A DNA stretch of 64,000 nucleotides from Dictyobacter vulcani (GCF_008974265.1 NZ_BKZW01000002.1:186001-250000), one strand, 5' to 3'. Positions 37,323 to 45,686 are shown, counted from the stretch's first letter. Numbers and translations are program-made. Notes: a model not told the origin generated them from the letters alone.

Positions 37323-37356
37323 CACAAGCGATCCTTCAAAAGGAGGTCCGCTTGTG
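37323..37356. terminator. Hairpin after the methyltransferase-helicase gene
   Basis: CACAAGCG (37323-37330) pairs with CGCTTGTG (37349-37356), with CCTT/AAGG continuing inside. It begins 17 bases after the stop. No T-run follows on the plus strand. Confidence 0.5.
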
Positions 37357-37663
37357 CGCTCGATATCGATGAAATTAGCTTAGATTATCCTCCAACTCTG
37401 CAATACTTTTGCGTAAGAAAATAGTCTTAATAGAATAAGAGCCACCATACTGTAAGGAAGACGTATTTGGATTTTTCTATATCATCAAGCAGCAGAATGA
37501 TTTATCTATTAGGAACACCAGGGAGAAATCATTTTACCATGTGGAGCTATTCACGAAGATCATGTAGTGTATGCTGGACATATCCATTCAGGGCATGGTA
37601 ACCTGAGACTCCGTCATATTTGGCGATAGAAGAAGTAAAAAGAATCATATTCTTTGAGGGTCC
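37357..37663. other. Intergenic region with a short startless open stretch
   Basis: No convincing gene. From 37513 to 37629 one plus frame reads EHQGEIILPCGAIHEDHVV and HSGHGNLRLRHIWR before a stop, protein-like but without a start and with stops just upstream. It may be the tail of a decayed gene. Confidence 0.3.
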
Positions 37664-38158
37664 TCAAATACCCACGTGAAAAATAAAAAACTCACCTGTG
37701 GCCGCTTGTTCTCCAAATTGCGCAAGTAGTGTCAGCATTTGCACTAACTCATCCCTGTCAATTTCCACATACTCATAGCGCCCGAATGTACCCAGTTGGT
37801 CTTCGCTTACAAGGTGTTCTGACTCATCAAAAGGCCATTGCCAACTATATTCTCCCTGCAACCTCAACTGTTCTGGTCCGTGTGTAAAGAGTTGTGCCCA
37901 TGATCTCCAGATCTGGCTCCAGAGGAGACCACCTGTTTGGTTAATGATTGTTGATCCATACCAATTCAGCCCATACCCCACTGGCCTCTCTGGCTTGGAG
38001 GGATTGAGCGTTGGTATCCATAACACGGAATCATAAAAGTAGAACATAAAGTCATCATGCAAGCGGACAGGCGCATCACGTCGACGGATAAGATCGTAGT
38101 GATCTTTGTAAAGACGTTCACTTTCTCGCAGAAGCCAGAAATCATGAACCATAGGCAT
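37664..38158 (-). CDS. Hypothetical protein, paralogue of 7932-8420
   Basis: 164 residues from ATG at 38158 (start motif MPMVHDFWL, GAGGAG upstream); a frame to 38209 adds residues not shared by the paralogue. Blocks identical or near identical to the copy at 7932: FNPSKPER region, GLNWYGSTIINQTGG, RSWAQLFTHGPEQLRLQGEY, WQWPFDESEHLV and FGEQAATGEFFIFHVGI. Trp- and aromatic-rich, soluble. It lies 56 bases downstream of the broken XRE gene on the same strand and was probably in an operon with it. Function unknown; the conserved aromatic patches suggest a ligand- or protein-binding surface. Confidence 0.8.
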   Translation of the reverse strand: MPMVHDFWLLRESERLYKDHYDLIRRRDAPVRLHDDFMFYFYDSVLWIPTLNPSKPERPVGYGLNWYGSTIINQTGGLLWSQIWRSWAQLFTHGPEQLRLQGEYSWQWPFDESEHLVSEDQLGTFGRYEYVEIDRDELVQMLTLLAQFGEQAATGEFFIFHVGI

Positions 38159-38214
38159 TGTCTGTTTTTTCTCCTCACAGTTTTTTCTAGCCTGATGTCT
38201 TCCGAGCAAACTCT

Positions 38215-38430
38215 ACTCGTCCACCATCTCCATTATCTCGTTTACTGAGACTTCCAGGGTGTTCATAATGCGCTCTACTGTATCTTTCTTTACCCCACAC
38301 AGCATACAGATCATGCACAAGCTTCTGGATAGTCTTGTACGAAATTTCGGTGCGATGAGAGAGTGTTGTCATAGTCATACCCCGCTGGTTTAGGCACTCT
38401 CGTAAGCGTAGTTTAATCCTCTTTATTCTA
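38215..38430 (-). pseudogene. XRE regulator with a frameshift at GGGG
   Basis: The frame IKLRLRECLNQRG, then MTMTTLSHRTEISYKTIQKL, matches the compact XRE regulators at 1-164 and 8676-8894. It leaves frame at the GGGG run near 38310-38315; dropping one G restores KKDTVERIMNTLEVSVNEIM up to EMVDE and a stop at 38215, a perfect family ending. No ATG or GTG stands at the family's start position. Two independent defects suggest a true pseudogene. Confidence 0.7.
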
Positions 38431-38550
38431 CTTACTATAGCTGCATACTTACCACCACGGCAAGACGCGTATATTACTATTACTATTACTACAATACATG
38501 TACTGAAATGGTAAGCATTATAGTTTCTATCATTGATAAGGAAGGAGTAC

Positions 38551-38819
38551 ATGAGAAGTCCCCAGCAGTACATTAAAGCGATGTGCATGATCCATATTGA
38601 TGCCTGGGAGCCTGTCGGAGAGGACGGAGCAAAGGTTACCCCAGTCGCTCCAACAAGACACCATATCGTGTTTTTTGTAAAGGAACACCATGGAAAAATG
38701 TGAAACTTGCACTGAAGGGTGCTGAGCGTCTGTTTGCTATCCATGATTACACAACATTCGATATGGTGTCCTCCAAAACAATGCACGCGTTCTTCATGAT
38801 ATGGATAGGAACGACCTAA
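38551..38819 (+). pseudogene. Small hypothetical gene with a frameshift at an A-run
   Basis: GAAGGAGTAC precedes ATG at 38551. The frame MRSPQQYIKAMCMIHIDAWE ... HHIVFFVKEHHGKM stops at 38701. At the A5 run 38694-38698, one more A would continue as NVKLALKGAERLFAIHDYTT and FDMVSSKTMHAFFMIWIGTT to TAA at 38817. The intact product would be about 89 residues. The good ribosome site and smooth join argue for a recently broken gene. Family unknown. Confidence 0.5.
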
Positions 38820-38977
38820 AGGAGCCTACTCACAGGCAGAACATAGTTGGTTATTATTGGGAGTGCGTTTCCGAAATAGCTCTTTATGTATAGAATAATT
38901 ATTGAGTATAATATCTTTGGCTCTTTGGGGTTGGCCCTATTCAGGGAGCCCAAAAAATGGATGAAGAGAGGATCTCT

Positions 38978-40093
38978 ATGCCTTTACATCCCAGTGGTGG
39001 AAAATTGCAGATGCCTGTTGAAACCGAGGCCGATGTTCTTGCATTGTTTGAAAAAGCGCTTTCCCTTGCTTTGACGGCTGGTCCTTTGACGGGAGAGCGC
39101 TATCGTAGGGATATTGAGGATCATTTTTACTATATTGGTGCGCTCTGTCCACAATATGTTCGTCCTTTGCATGAGGCGATGGTGCAGTTGACAGGAAAGC
39201 AGTTTCACTTTTTTTGTTTTTCCTTTGCTGAATACCTCTATCTGCTTCAAGGGGCGTCTGATTTCTGTGTTGATCATCTCATGCAACGCCTCCAACTTCC
39301 TCATCAAGGAAGCACTTCCTACTTTCTTGAGTCAATGCTTGCCGCGATAGGAACGCCAACTGCGTTGGCTGCTATGGCTGAATATGCAGAGAGAAATCAG
39401 AAGGAAAGCGTATTCAGGGAGATGGGATTCTGGCTTCCTGGTGGTGGAAAAAGTGCCGTGCCTCGTTTTACGCATCACCGTCGCGCTATGCGTTTTCAAG
39501 CGGTTGATGAGACGTTGTCTGCCGGTGAACAGGAAACGCGATCTCATCCCGTCGGGCTTCCGCTCTCTTTCATCGCCGAGGAACCAGTACCTGATCTCAT
39601 TGCCTGGCACTATGTGACGCTTGATCTTGCTCAGATTGATGGACTTCCTGCCACGCTTTTTTCGCGGGCTCATCTGGTGAGTCCGCCTTCTAATGGGGAA
39701 TGGACCCTCTTTTGTGCGATCTCACAGCAGAATCGGTATACGCAGGCGACATTGCGTGATGCTAAAGATACAGATTTTGAGGATGAAGCGTATTGGCGAC
39801 AGCAAGCAGATACCTGGAAAACTGCTATGCGAGGAGAAGTCGTCCTTTTACCATATGATGATCGCCTCATTTATTGTAACGGTCACACTCAGCAGACTGA
39901 AGGTGTCTATGGTGATGTGGGAGGGCCTCCATTGGGTCTGGCAGAGCTACCTAATTGCCCAGTCTGTCACAAATTGATGTTTCATGCCTGTACCGTTACC
40001 AGTGGAATTCGTGAGTATGGTGATGGTTTTCGTAGCCTCTTTCTTTGTGAAGATTGTAACTATGTTGCCTCCCAGGCCATGGGATGGAACTGA
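38978..40093 (+). CDS. Hypothetical protein with C-terminal zinc-binding motif
   Basis: 371 residues from ATG at 38978, chosen for AGAGGA upstream; an in-frame ATG at 38957 is possible. The N-terminal half is helical (EADVLALFEKALSLALTAGP, TPTALAAMAEYAERNQ). The middle resembles strand-rich domains, and the C-terminus has paired C-x-x-C motifs (CPVCHKLM and LCEDCNY) around GDGFRSL, which should bind one zinc ion. The C-terminal part is reminiscent of DUF1963/YwqG-type proteins, and an unmistakable YwqG-like gene lies at 47893-48576, but I would not assign the family. No membrane segment. Convergent with the graspetide operon, from which it is separated by a strong hairpin. Confidence 0.72.
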   Translation: MPLHPSGGKLQMPVETEADVLALFEKALSLALTAGPLTGERYRRDIEDHFYYIGALCPQYVRPLHEAMVQLTGKQFHFFCFSFAEYLYLLQGASDFCVDHLMQRLQLPHQGSTSYFLESMLAAIGTPTALAAMAEYAERNQKESVFREMGFWLPGGGKSAVPRFTHHRRAMRFQAVDETLSAGEQETRSHPVGLPLSFIAEEPVPDLIAWHYVTLDLAQIDGLPATLFSRAHLVSPPSNGEWTLFCAISQQNRYTQATLRDAKDTDFEDEAYWRQQADTWKTAMRGEVVLLPYDDRLIYCNGHTQQTEGVYGDVGGPPLGLAELPNCPVCHKLMFHACTVTSGIREYGDGFRSLFLCEDCNYVASQAMGWN

Positions 40094-40293
40094 TGAATAC
40101 GGGTGTGAGTCGTAACCGTACGAAAATCACGCAAGAGCTTGTAGCGTCGAAAACGACTGTGATTTCTTCTATGCACTGTATGGGACGCCCCAACATAGAC
40201 TCAAAAAGAAATATGGTTGTTCCGTTAGATCGTTTCCGGGTGAGCGTACTTCCATACCCTCATATTTTTTTAAGTGTACCACTTCAGATAATC

Positions 40294-40333
40294 AGAGAGG
40301 AGCGCTATTCATGTATGAATGGCGCTCCTCTCT
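40294..40333. terminator. 18-bp hairpin between convergent genes
   Basis: The arms 40294-40311 and 40316-40333 pair over 18 bases with a single G-T wobble and a TGTA loop. It lies between the stops at 40093 and 40355 and should terminate from both sides, although no long T-run flanks it. Confidence 0.65.
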
Positions 40334-40354
40334 GTATTGAAAGGTAGGGCTGAA

Positions 40355-41527
40355 CTAAACCGATAATTCCAGGGTTTGTATGGTCAGTCTGGCTGCATTA
40401 TCTGTGACTACTAACGTATACTCGGACGTTTGTGGTTTGCCTAAACGTTCGAAGATGTCATATGCGTTCATGAGTTCATTCCAGAGATTATCAATGCCAT
40501 AGGTGGTTATTTGCCACGCGGTTCCACCTGAAAATTGTACCATCGATTGCCTTTGCTCATCTGGATTGATGATGGTGATGAGGTCCATCGCAGTAGCTGC
40601 GTCACGGGGTTGCACCTTTTTTCTGAGGATCTGGCAGCCAGGAATATACCATTGTAGGAACCAGCGAAATGCAAGGTCATTCAGGGCGCCAGGGAAGTGG
40701 TGGTTGGGTGGGAGGGGAAATGAATGGTGTTGTTTGAGATCAGTCACGCGTGGCATATGTTGTTTGGGGAGTTCCGCACTGGTGAGAGGCATGAAGTGAA
40801 GTGGTTCGTCAAAGAAACGACCTGTTGTATTGGTTGTATGTTTGGTGAGGACCAGAAATCCACTGGCAAGGGGTCCTTGCAAATCCATGACCAGTTTTCC
40901 GCCGATACGCAGTTGTTTGATCAGTGCTATTGGGACTGTTGGGATGCTGGCTGTGATAATGATGCGGTCATAAGGCCCGCCCTCATGATATCCCAAGAAA
41001 CCATCACCGGTGATTACTGATACCCCATCGCCTACTACCTGTGCAAGTAATTGGGTTGCCGCCCGGGTTAGCGCTGGATCGTAGTCTATGGTTACTACAT
41101 ATTGGGGATGGCCTGTGAGCATACTCAATAAGGCTGCGTTATATCCTGTACCTGTGCCTACTTCTAAAACACGCTGGCCTGGTTGCACGTCCAGGGCCTC
41201 TAGCATTTTTGCCATCACAGACGGTTGTGAACTAGAGCTGATTGGCCATCCTGACTGATCAATTTTTGTGACCAGGGACTCATCGCGATACATCTGTGCA
41301 AGGTAGCTTTTCGCGTCCGTTTGCTCACGCGTTCTATGTTGCCATATCATGCGCCGCTCTTGATCATCGCGCTGATAAAAGGCTGGAATAAATGCTTCAC
41401 GTGGGATGGTTAAGAATGCATCCTCGATTGACGTTGACCGGATCGCGTTGGTTTCTTTCATCTGTGTAACCAGTTGCTCACGCAAGTGCTGAGTGAGCTC
41501 ATGCTGTTCTTTTTCGGTGATGCTCAA
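40355..41527 (-). CDS. PIMT-type methyltransferase of a graspetide cluster (aspartimide-forming)
   Basis: 390 residues. The first 220 residues match protein-L-isoaspartate O-methyltransferase: IPREAFIP (41-48), the SSSSQPSVMAKMLEAL segment (97-112) and SAM motif I EVGTGTGYN (122-130), then ITGDGFLGY and the post-motif PYDRIIITASI. The C-terminal 170 residues are an extension typical of the homologues linked to ATP-grasp peptide maturases (TIGR04188-type). In fuscimiditide and amycolimiditide such enzymes methylate an Asp side chain in the cyclised precursor, which then closes to an aspartimide. Start ATG overlaps the ATP-grasp stop by four bases (ATGA), so the two are made together. Confidence 0.85.
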   Translation of the reverse strand: MSITEKEQHELTQHLREQLVTQMKETNAIRSTSIEDAFLTIPREAFIPAFYQRDDQERRMIWQHRTREQTDAKSYLAQMYRDESLVTKIDQSGWPISSSSQPSVMAKMLEALDVQPGQRVLEVGTGTGYNAALLSMLTGHPQYVVTIDYDPALTRAATQLLAQVVGDGVSVITGDGFLGYHEGGPYDRIIITASIPTVPIALIKQLRIGGKLVMDLQGPLASGFLVLTKHTTNTTGRFFDEPLHFMPLTSAELPKQHMPRVTDLKQHHSFPLPPNHHFPGALNDLAFRWFLQWYIPGCQILRKKVQPRDAATAMDLITIINPDEQRQSMVQFSGGTAWQITTYGIDNLWNELMNAYDIFERLGKPQTSEYTLVVTDNAARLTIQTLELSV

Positions 41528-42516
41528 AGACGGTACTCCTTCGGTGATGCTAATACATCAGCCATCGCTTCTGCCAGATGGAGTTCTGGCAGGCGTAGTT
41601 GTAACCAATAATATTGGCCATTGGGATTTAAGTCGAGAAACACATATTCTCCCTGCGGGGTAAGAATGAGATCCATGGACGAGAACTGGAGATCAAAATA
41701 GTTCACAAGCTTGAAAATGTTTGCTGTGATCTCATTGGGCAAGGCATGGATGTGATACTGAAGGTCACTATAGCCGCGCCGGAAATCAATTTTCGCCCTC
41801 TCCGAATGTTGGGAATGAATTTCGGCGGCAAAGATTTGGCGCCCAATGACGACCACGCGAAGTTCGATCTGTTTCGGGATATATTCTTGCAAAAAATGTG
41901 CTGTAATGCGCACCCCTGCAAGATCTGCCAGATGATCTTTTGCAACCTGGCTGGTATAAATGAAACGTTCAATCTGCTCTTCCTCATCTTTGATCGTACC
42001 TTGAGCCACGGCTTTGAGGACCACATTTCCCTGGCAGTGCTCATAGAAATCTGCAACTGCTTCAGGATCATTGGTGATCAAGGTTTGTGGGACGCGTATG
42101 CCCACATGGTGTGCGGCAGATAATTGTAGCGCTTTCAGGTCGGCTCGCCGCACGCTATGTGTTCGACTGACCCAGAATGTTTCTTGAAGCACCAGACTTT
42201 CGAGCATACCAATCAATGCACGATCTGCTTCCTCTTCAATGAATGCTTTTTCTCCTGCCGTGTAATTTCCTGAGGCTTTGTATTTTTCTGGCCGTCGGCG
42301 CCAGATACTGGTGAGCGATTCAAGCGGAATATGTTGGTCCTGATACGTGAGAGAGCCAGTCCAACCACCGTGTCCTATCTGAGCATTCAATAGCGCGGCT
42401 TCAGGAAAATCGGCAGTATGCAAAATCGAAACGCGGACTCCTCGATGTTGGAGCCCTTCAACTACAGGCGGCGTATGTGAATCTTGAGATCGAGTTAAAA
42501 TGAGCACATGCTTCAT
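41524..42516 (-). CDS. ATP-grasp ligase of a graspetide cluster
   Basis: 330 residues from ATG at 42516 (AGGATA upstream; an ATG at 42531 has no ribosome site). It starts MKHVLILTRSQDSHTPPVVE, the typical opening of MvdD/SAV_5884-type peptide ligases. ATP-binding NVVLKAVAQGTI, the metal-binding end FLDLNPNGQYYWLQ and the LQEYIPKQIELRVVVIG strand pair all match the ATP-grasp fold. These enzymes join Glu/Asp side chains to Ser/Thr/Lys of a precursor as esters or amides, making macrocycles. The precursor encoded 93 bases upstream is rich in Thr/Ser and Glu/Asp, as required. It is co-translated with the methyltransferase. Confidence 0.9.
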   Translation of the reverse strand: MKHVLILTRSQDSHTPPVVEGLQHRGVRVSILHTADFPEAALLNAQIGHGGWTGSLTYQDQHIPLESLTSIWRRRPEKYKASGNYTAGEKAFIEEEADRALIGMLESLVLQETFWVSRTHSVRRADLKALQLSAAHHVGIRVPQTLITNDPEAVADFYEHCQGNVVLKAVAQGTIKDEEEQIERFIYTSQVAKDHLADLAGVRITAHFLQEYIPKQIELRVVVIGRQIFAAEIHSQHSERAKIDFRRGYSDLQYHIHALPNEITANIFKLVNYFDLQFSSMDLILTPQGEYVFLDLNPNGQYYWLQLRLPELHLAEAMADVLASPKEYRL

Positions 42517-42544
42517 ACTGTATCCTGTCATCTGGCTGGTGATT

Positions 42545-42597
42545 GCTGCTTATGAGCATGGGTGTTTTTGGAAGGAACACCCATGCTCATAAGCAGC
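42545..42597 (-). other. Perfect 22-bp inverted repeat between precursor and ATP-grasp gene
   Basis: Arms 42545-42566 and 42576-42597 are exact reverse complements, with a 9-base loop. The outer end begins GCTGCTTATGAGCATGGG. It lies 12 bases after the precursor stop and 29 bases before the ligase start. There is no U-run, so it is more likely an attenuator or mRNA-stabilising stem that keeps precursor message above enzyme message. Confidence 0.75.
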
Positions 42598-42608
42598 GGA
42601 CGGTGCCG

Positions 42609-42755
42609 TTACCCTTCGTCACTATCTTGTTCACTATCCGTTTTGACAATCCCATCGGAACTGGTCTGAGACTCAGTTTCAGCACCGACGGTTTCACCGA
42701 GTGTTGGATGAATGTGTGCCTCCTGAGCATATTGAAAACTGAATGGAAGGATCAT
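42609..42755 (-). CDS. Graspetide precursor peptide
   Basis: 48 residues, too short for most gene callers; ATG at 42755 with AAAGGAG upstream. It begins MILPFSFQYAQEAH: the P-F-x-x-x-Y-A box is the leader signature of ATP-grasp-modified RiPPs of the TIGR04186 type. The rest is rich in acceptors and donors: PTLGETVGAETESQTSS, then DGIVKTDSEQDSDEG. It has six Glu, five Asp, five Thr and six Ser. An Asp-Gly step (SSDG) is a plausible aspartimide site, because PIMT-type partners act at such positions in fuscimiditide-like peptides. Ring pattern and bioactivity cannot be read from sequence. It is first in an operon with the ligase and the methyltransferase. No exporter or protease gene is nearby. 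Confidence 0.8.
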   Translation of the reverse strand: MILPFSFQYAQEAHIHPTLGETVGAETESQTSSDGIVKTDSEQDSDEG

Positions 42756-42782
42756 AGAATACTTCTCCTTTTCTTGATCTGA

Positions 42783-43069
42783 TAGTCATTACACTTCTTT
42801 GGATAATCGCAAAACACGGTAGACACCTCCGACTAGAGATGCATGGCCAGATTTTACAGAGGATGTTTACCAAGTAACAACCTGTCAGGGTGCCTCATGC
42901 CTTTCACTGCTACCCCGCAGGCCAGGACATATGAGTGGTAAAATTACATCCCATATACCCGGGTCTACAGTGTGGCAATCTTGCTTATCACATTGATGAA
43001 CATCCCTGTATGTGTGTTGTTGATGCTCTGTTTTGTTGTGATCGAGCCAACATGAATGGCTTGCGCCGC
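42783..43069. other. Upstream region of the graspetide operon
   Basis: About 290 bases. It should hold the promoter of the precursor gene, but no strong boxes are seen. A 68-codon minus frame at 42885-43091 overlaps the next gene, has no ribosome site and looks non-coding. Confidence 0.3.
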
Positions 43070-43276
43070 TTATATCCATAGTTTGTCGCACATGAGGAGG
43101 GCTTTTAACTCTTCTTCTTTGCCAGCTTGATCCAGAACGTGTAGATGTTCTGCCATCCGTTCCATGCGTGCAGTAATGGCTTCATGGCTCGCCATGACTG
43201 CCAGACCATAGAGAGCCCTATGGGAAGCCTCAATTTCTAAGTCAATGAGCTCTTTCACCCTTGCCGTTTCACTCAT
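43070..43276 (-). CDS. Small conserved protein, MSE/ASH family, copy 3
   Basis: 68 residues: MSETARVKELIDLEIEASHR, then AVMASHEAITARMERM and a C-terminal helix GKEEELKALLMC. The start MSE, the central ASH and the overall helical plan match the proteins at 337-549 and 9128-9340, though it is more distant. AAAGGAG is upstream. It is divergent from the broken HTH-TPR gene at 43489, so again the small protein is paired head-to-head with an HTH regulator. Function unknown. Confidence 0.75.
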   Translation of the reverse strand: MSETARVKELIDLEIEASHRALYGLAVMASHEAITARMERMAEHLHVLDQAGKEEELKALLMCDKLWI

Positions 43277-43288
43277 ACCGTATCTCCT

Positions 43289-43305
43289 TTGCTATAGAAG
43301 CTCTA
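43289..43305. repeat. 17-bp direct repeat, copy 1
   Basis: TTGCTATAGAAGCTCTA here and TTGCTATAGATGCTCTA at 43423-43439 differ by one base. Both lie in the space between the divergent genes and may be operators. Confidence 0.45.
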
Positions 43306-43422
43306 TTGGTCTCACCTCGTATTCAATAGTACATTGCTATGGATGTTTATTCATATAAAGCTTCTCATATATCTAGGAAGTTTTATCACCATAAAAAGTA
43401 ATGCGGTAGTAAAATAAAGCCC

Positions 43423-43451
43423 TTGCTATAGATGCTCTAAAGAAGTAAAAT
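43423..43451 (+). promoter_or_regulatory. Probable promoter of the HTH-TPR gene, overlapping repeat copy 2
   Basis: TTGCTA (43423-43428), 17 bases, TAAAAT (43446-43451): near-consensus -35 and -10 boxes, 38 bases before the start at 43489. The 17-bp repeat copy 2 (43423-43439) covers the -35 box, as expected for an operator. Confidence 0.5.
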
Positions 43452-43488
43452 ATTTCAAAGCGCGTGCGTGCACAGGAAGGAAAACTCT

Positions 43489-44767
43489 ATGAGCAGATTG
43501 ACTCATTATGAGAGTTATTCACCAGGGTTATATGGACTTCCACACATGGGTGAGGTAATAGCGAGTTTCAGAAGGCATCGGGGCTGGGAGACTCAGGAAG
43601 CTTTTGCTATTGTTTGTGGTGTAGATAAGCAGACAGTTGGATATTGGGAAAATCAAAGGTATTTAGCGGATATGGATAGACGCATTTTTCTGTGTAAAGT
43701 TCTCAAGATTACACCTCCTACATTGTTAGGTTTAACCTGGCATAGTATTGTTGACGATAATCAGACGGAATATGCACGAATGCTTAGCAATGTAGAAGCA
43801 CTTTTACAAGAAAATGCTTATGCCTTGTATGAAGATATTCTTACGTTTGCTCATGATACTTCTGGAAAAGGCGTATCCCCTGAAGGAGCCTATCGCTTTC
43901 ACAAACATCAGGAAGAACTTGAAGCCCTGGTAAAAGTTGCGCCAGAGATAGAAAAAGATGTCTGGAAAGATCTTTTGAGTCGTTTTTATCAGCACTCAAC
44001 ATTCACAACATCGAAAAGAAGATGCTCTCGCGGTACACTATGCGACGAAAGCTCTCGATATTGCTTTCTCTTTGGGCGATGAAGAGCTTTTAGGATCTGC
44101 CTTGTATCGCCGGGCACGAGTTCATATGATCCAGAATAATGCTCGCCTGGCGAAAGATGATGTCAGCGCTGCGCTCAAGCATACGGAAAATGCACGTGGA
44201 CCATTGAAAGGGAGTGTTTACCTGCTGGCAGCAGAAGTCTATTCAATCTATGCAGAGAGCGATGAAAAATTAAAAACGCAGTGCCGCAAATGGCAAGATA
44301 AGGCCTTAAACTTCCTTTATAAAGGGAAAGTAGAGCCAGATGGATCATTTTTATTGTTCGACTTGTATGCTGTTCATCATGAGCGAGCGAAAACGCAAAC
44401 ACGATTTGCCTTGTTTCATACTAATGATGATGAACTGGTGAGTCAGATACGAGATATGGGACATAAAAAGGCTCATGCATCTTCCATTAAGGATGCCCAG
44501 AGCGCGTTAACAACAGCAAGGAGCCAATTTGGATTTGGTACTCCCAAAAAAGAGCTGAATATCGCTGTGACGGAAGCCAGATTGCACCTGATCGAAGGTG
44601 AATTTGAAGAGAGTAGTAGAACCGCTAAACATGCGCTACAGTGTGCCAAAGCCGCCCACTCACAACGTGGGGTCAGTGAGATTCGCAGGATTTATAGCAT
44701 GCTCCACAAAGTAGCTCCTCACAATCCCCATGTCTGTAATTTAGGAGTGGAGCTTGGTATCTACTGA
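43489..44767 (+). pseudogene. HTH-TPR-like regulator broken by a frameshift at T5
   Basis: ATG at 43489 (AGGAAGG upstream). First part: an XRE helix-turn-helix (MGEVIASFRRHRGWETQEAF, QTVGYWENQRY), then helices to LLSRFY. At the T5 run 43983-43987 the frame shifts; removing one T gives SRFISTQHSQHRKEDALAVH, YATKALDIAFSLGDEELLGS and the helical repeats up to 44767. The joined protein would be about 425 residues, an XRE domain with TPR-like pairs of helices, similar to signal-peptide-sensing regulators. The second part also has internal start codons (44072) and could be a separate product. Probably disrupted. Confidence 0.7.
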
Positions 44768-44837
44768 GCACGTCACCATCGCATGACTACTGCCCAGAAG
44801 GATTCACATTGTGTATAATAGCCCCATGTGGTGTGCG

Positions 44838-45548
44838 CTACCCAATCTTATAATGATGGAATGCTTCAGCAAAAGCATATCTATGTTCTACTCCCGCGAT
44901 CATTCCTCTGCGACGAACCCAGGTATCAGGATCTTTCTGACCCATCTGACTGGCATGGCATTTGAGTGCCGCAGATTTTTTATCCAATACAGAACTAATA
45001 TCAACCCAATGATTAGCTTTGTCGGTTGAAAAATAATAGATGTGCTTTACGCTATGAATGGTCACATTTTCTTTCAACTGCTCTGGATAATACATCCGCC
45101 CTCTGGATGCATTCAGCGCATCTACGGTACAGATACCTATGGCTCGATGATCTGGGTGGACCTCATTTCTCCTCCAGGGATCGAACGTAAATACCGTATC
45201 TGGTTTCCATTGACGAATAAAAAACGTGAGTTTTTTTCGTAGTTCCAGGTCTGCGACCACTTCACCATCAAAATAGCCATCAAAAAAAGTGACTTCTTGC
45301 ACTCCTAGTACCTGTGCTGCTGCCCGCTGCTCTTCTTCACGGATGACCGCTAATCTTTCCGATGTCATTTCCGGGTCATCACTTCCTTTATCACCACGTG
45401 TCACGAATAAGTAGTGTATATTGCGGCCCTCTTCAGCTAATCTTGCCACAGTACCACCACAAAGATGATCAGCATCATCAGGGTGTGCTTGGATAAAGAG
45501 TATCCGTTGTCCTCCAGGTGGAAGTAATGCCGTTTCTTGTCCAGCCAT
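44838..45548 (-). CDS. LmbE/PIG-L-family N-acetyl-sugar deacetylase
   Basis: 236 residues from ATG at 45548, preferred for AGGGG upstream (a frame to 45587 adds 13). Zinc-binding motifs AHPDDADHLCGG and EVHPDHR are clear, with the family's TRGDKGSDDP loop and FTFDPW. Members remove N-acetyl groups from sugars in mycothiol-, bacillithiol- or antibiotic-type pathways. No glycosyltransferase lies nearby, so the substrate is open. Single gene, convergent with the broken regulator and just downstream of the LLM oxidoreductase on the same strand. Confidence 0.9.
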   Translation of the reverse strand: MAGQETALLPPGGQRILFIQAHPDDADHLCGGTVARLAEEGRNIHYLFVTRGDKGSDDPEMTSERLAVIREEEQRAAAQVLGVQEVTFFDGYFDGEVVADLELRKKLTFFIRQWKPDTVFTFDPWRRNEVHPDHRAIGICTVDALNASRGRMYYPEQLKENVTIHSVKHIYYFSTDKANHWVDISSVLDKKSAALKCHASQMGQKDPDTWVRRRGMIAGVEHRYAFAEAFHHYKIG

Positions 45549-45686
45549 GCGTGTGACCCCTTTTTCTTGATAAAGCTTCTGTGCCATAAAAATATACAGG
45601 TACGCTTGCTATAGTATAGCACCAGGAAAATGTATATTTAAGCTCAACGGAGAAAGCAGTAGAGAGACATCCATATTACAGATCGA

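Noticed and set aside
37323..37356. CRISPR-like repeat
   Set aside because: A single hairpin with no further copies or spacers; no repeat arrays were seen anywhere in the window.
42885..43091. A Cys/His-rich 68-residue minus-strand peptide next to the graspetide operon
   Set aside because: It overlaps a conserved gene, lacks a ribosome site and has no leader motif; probably a chance frame.
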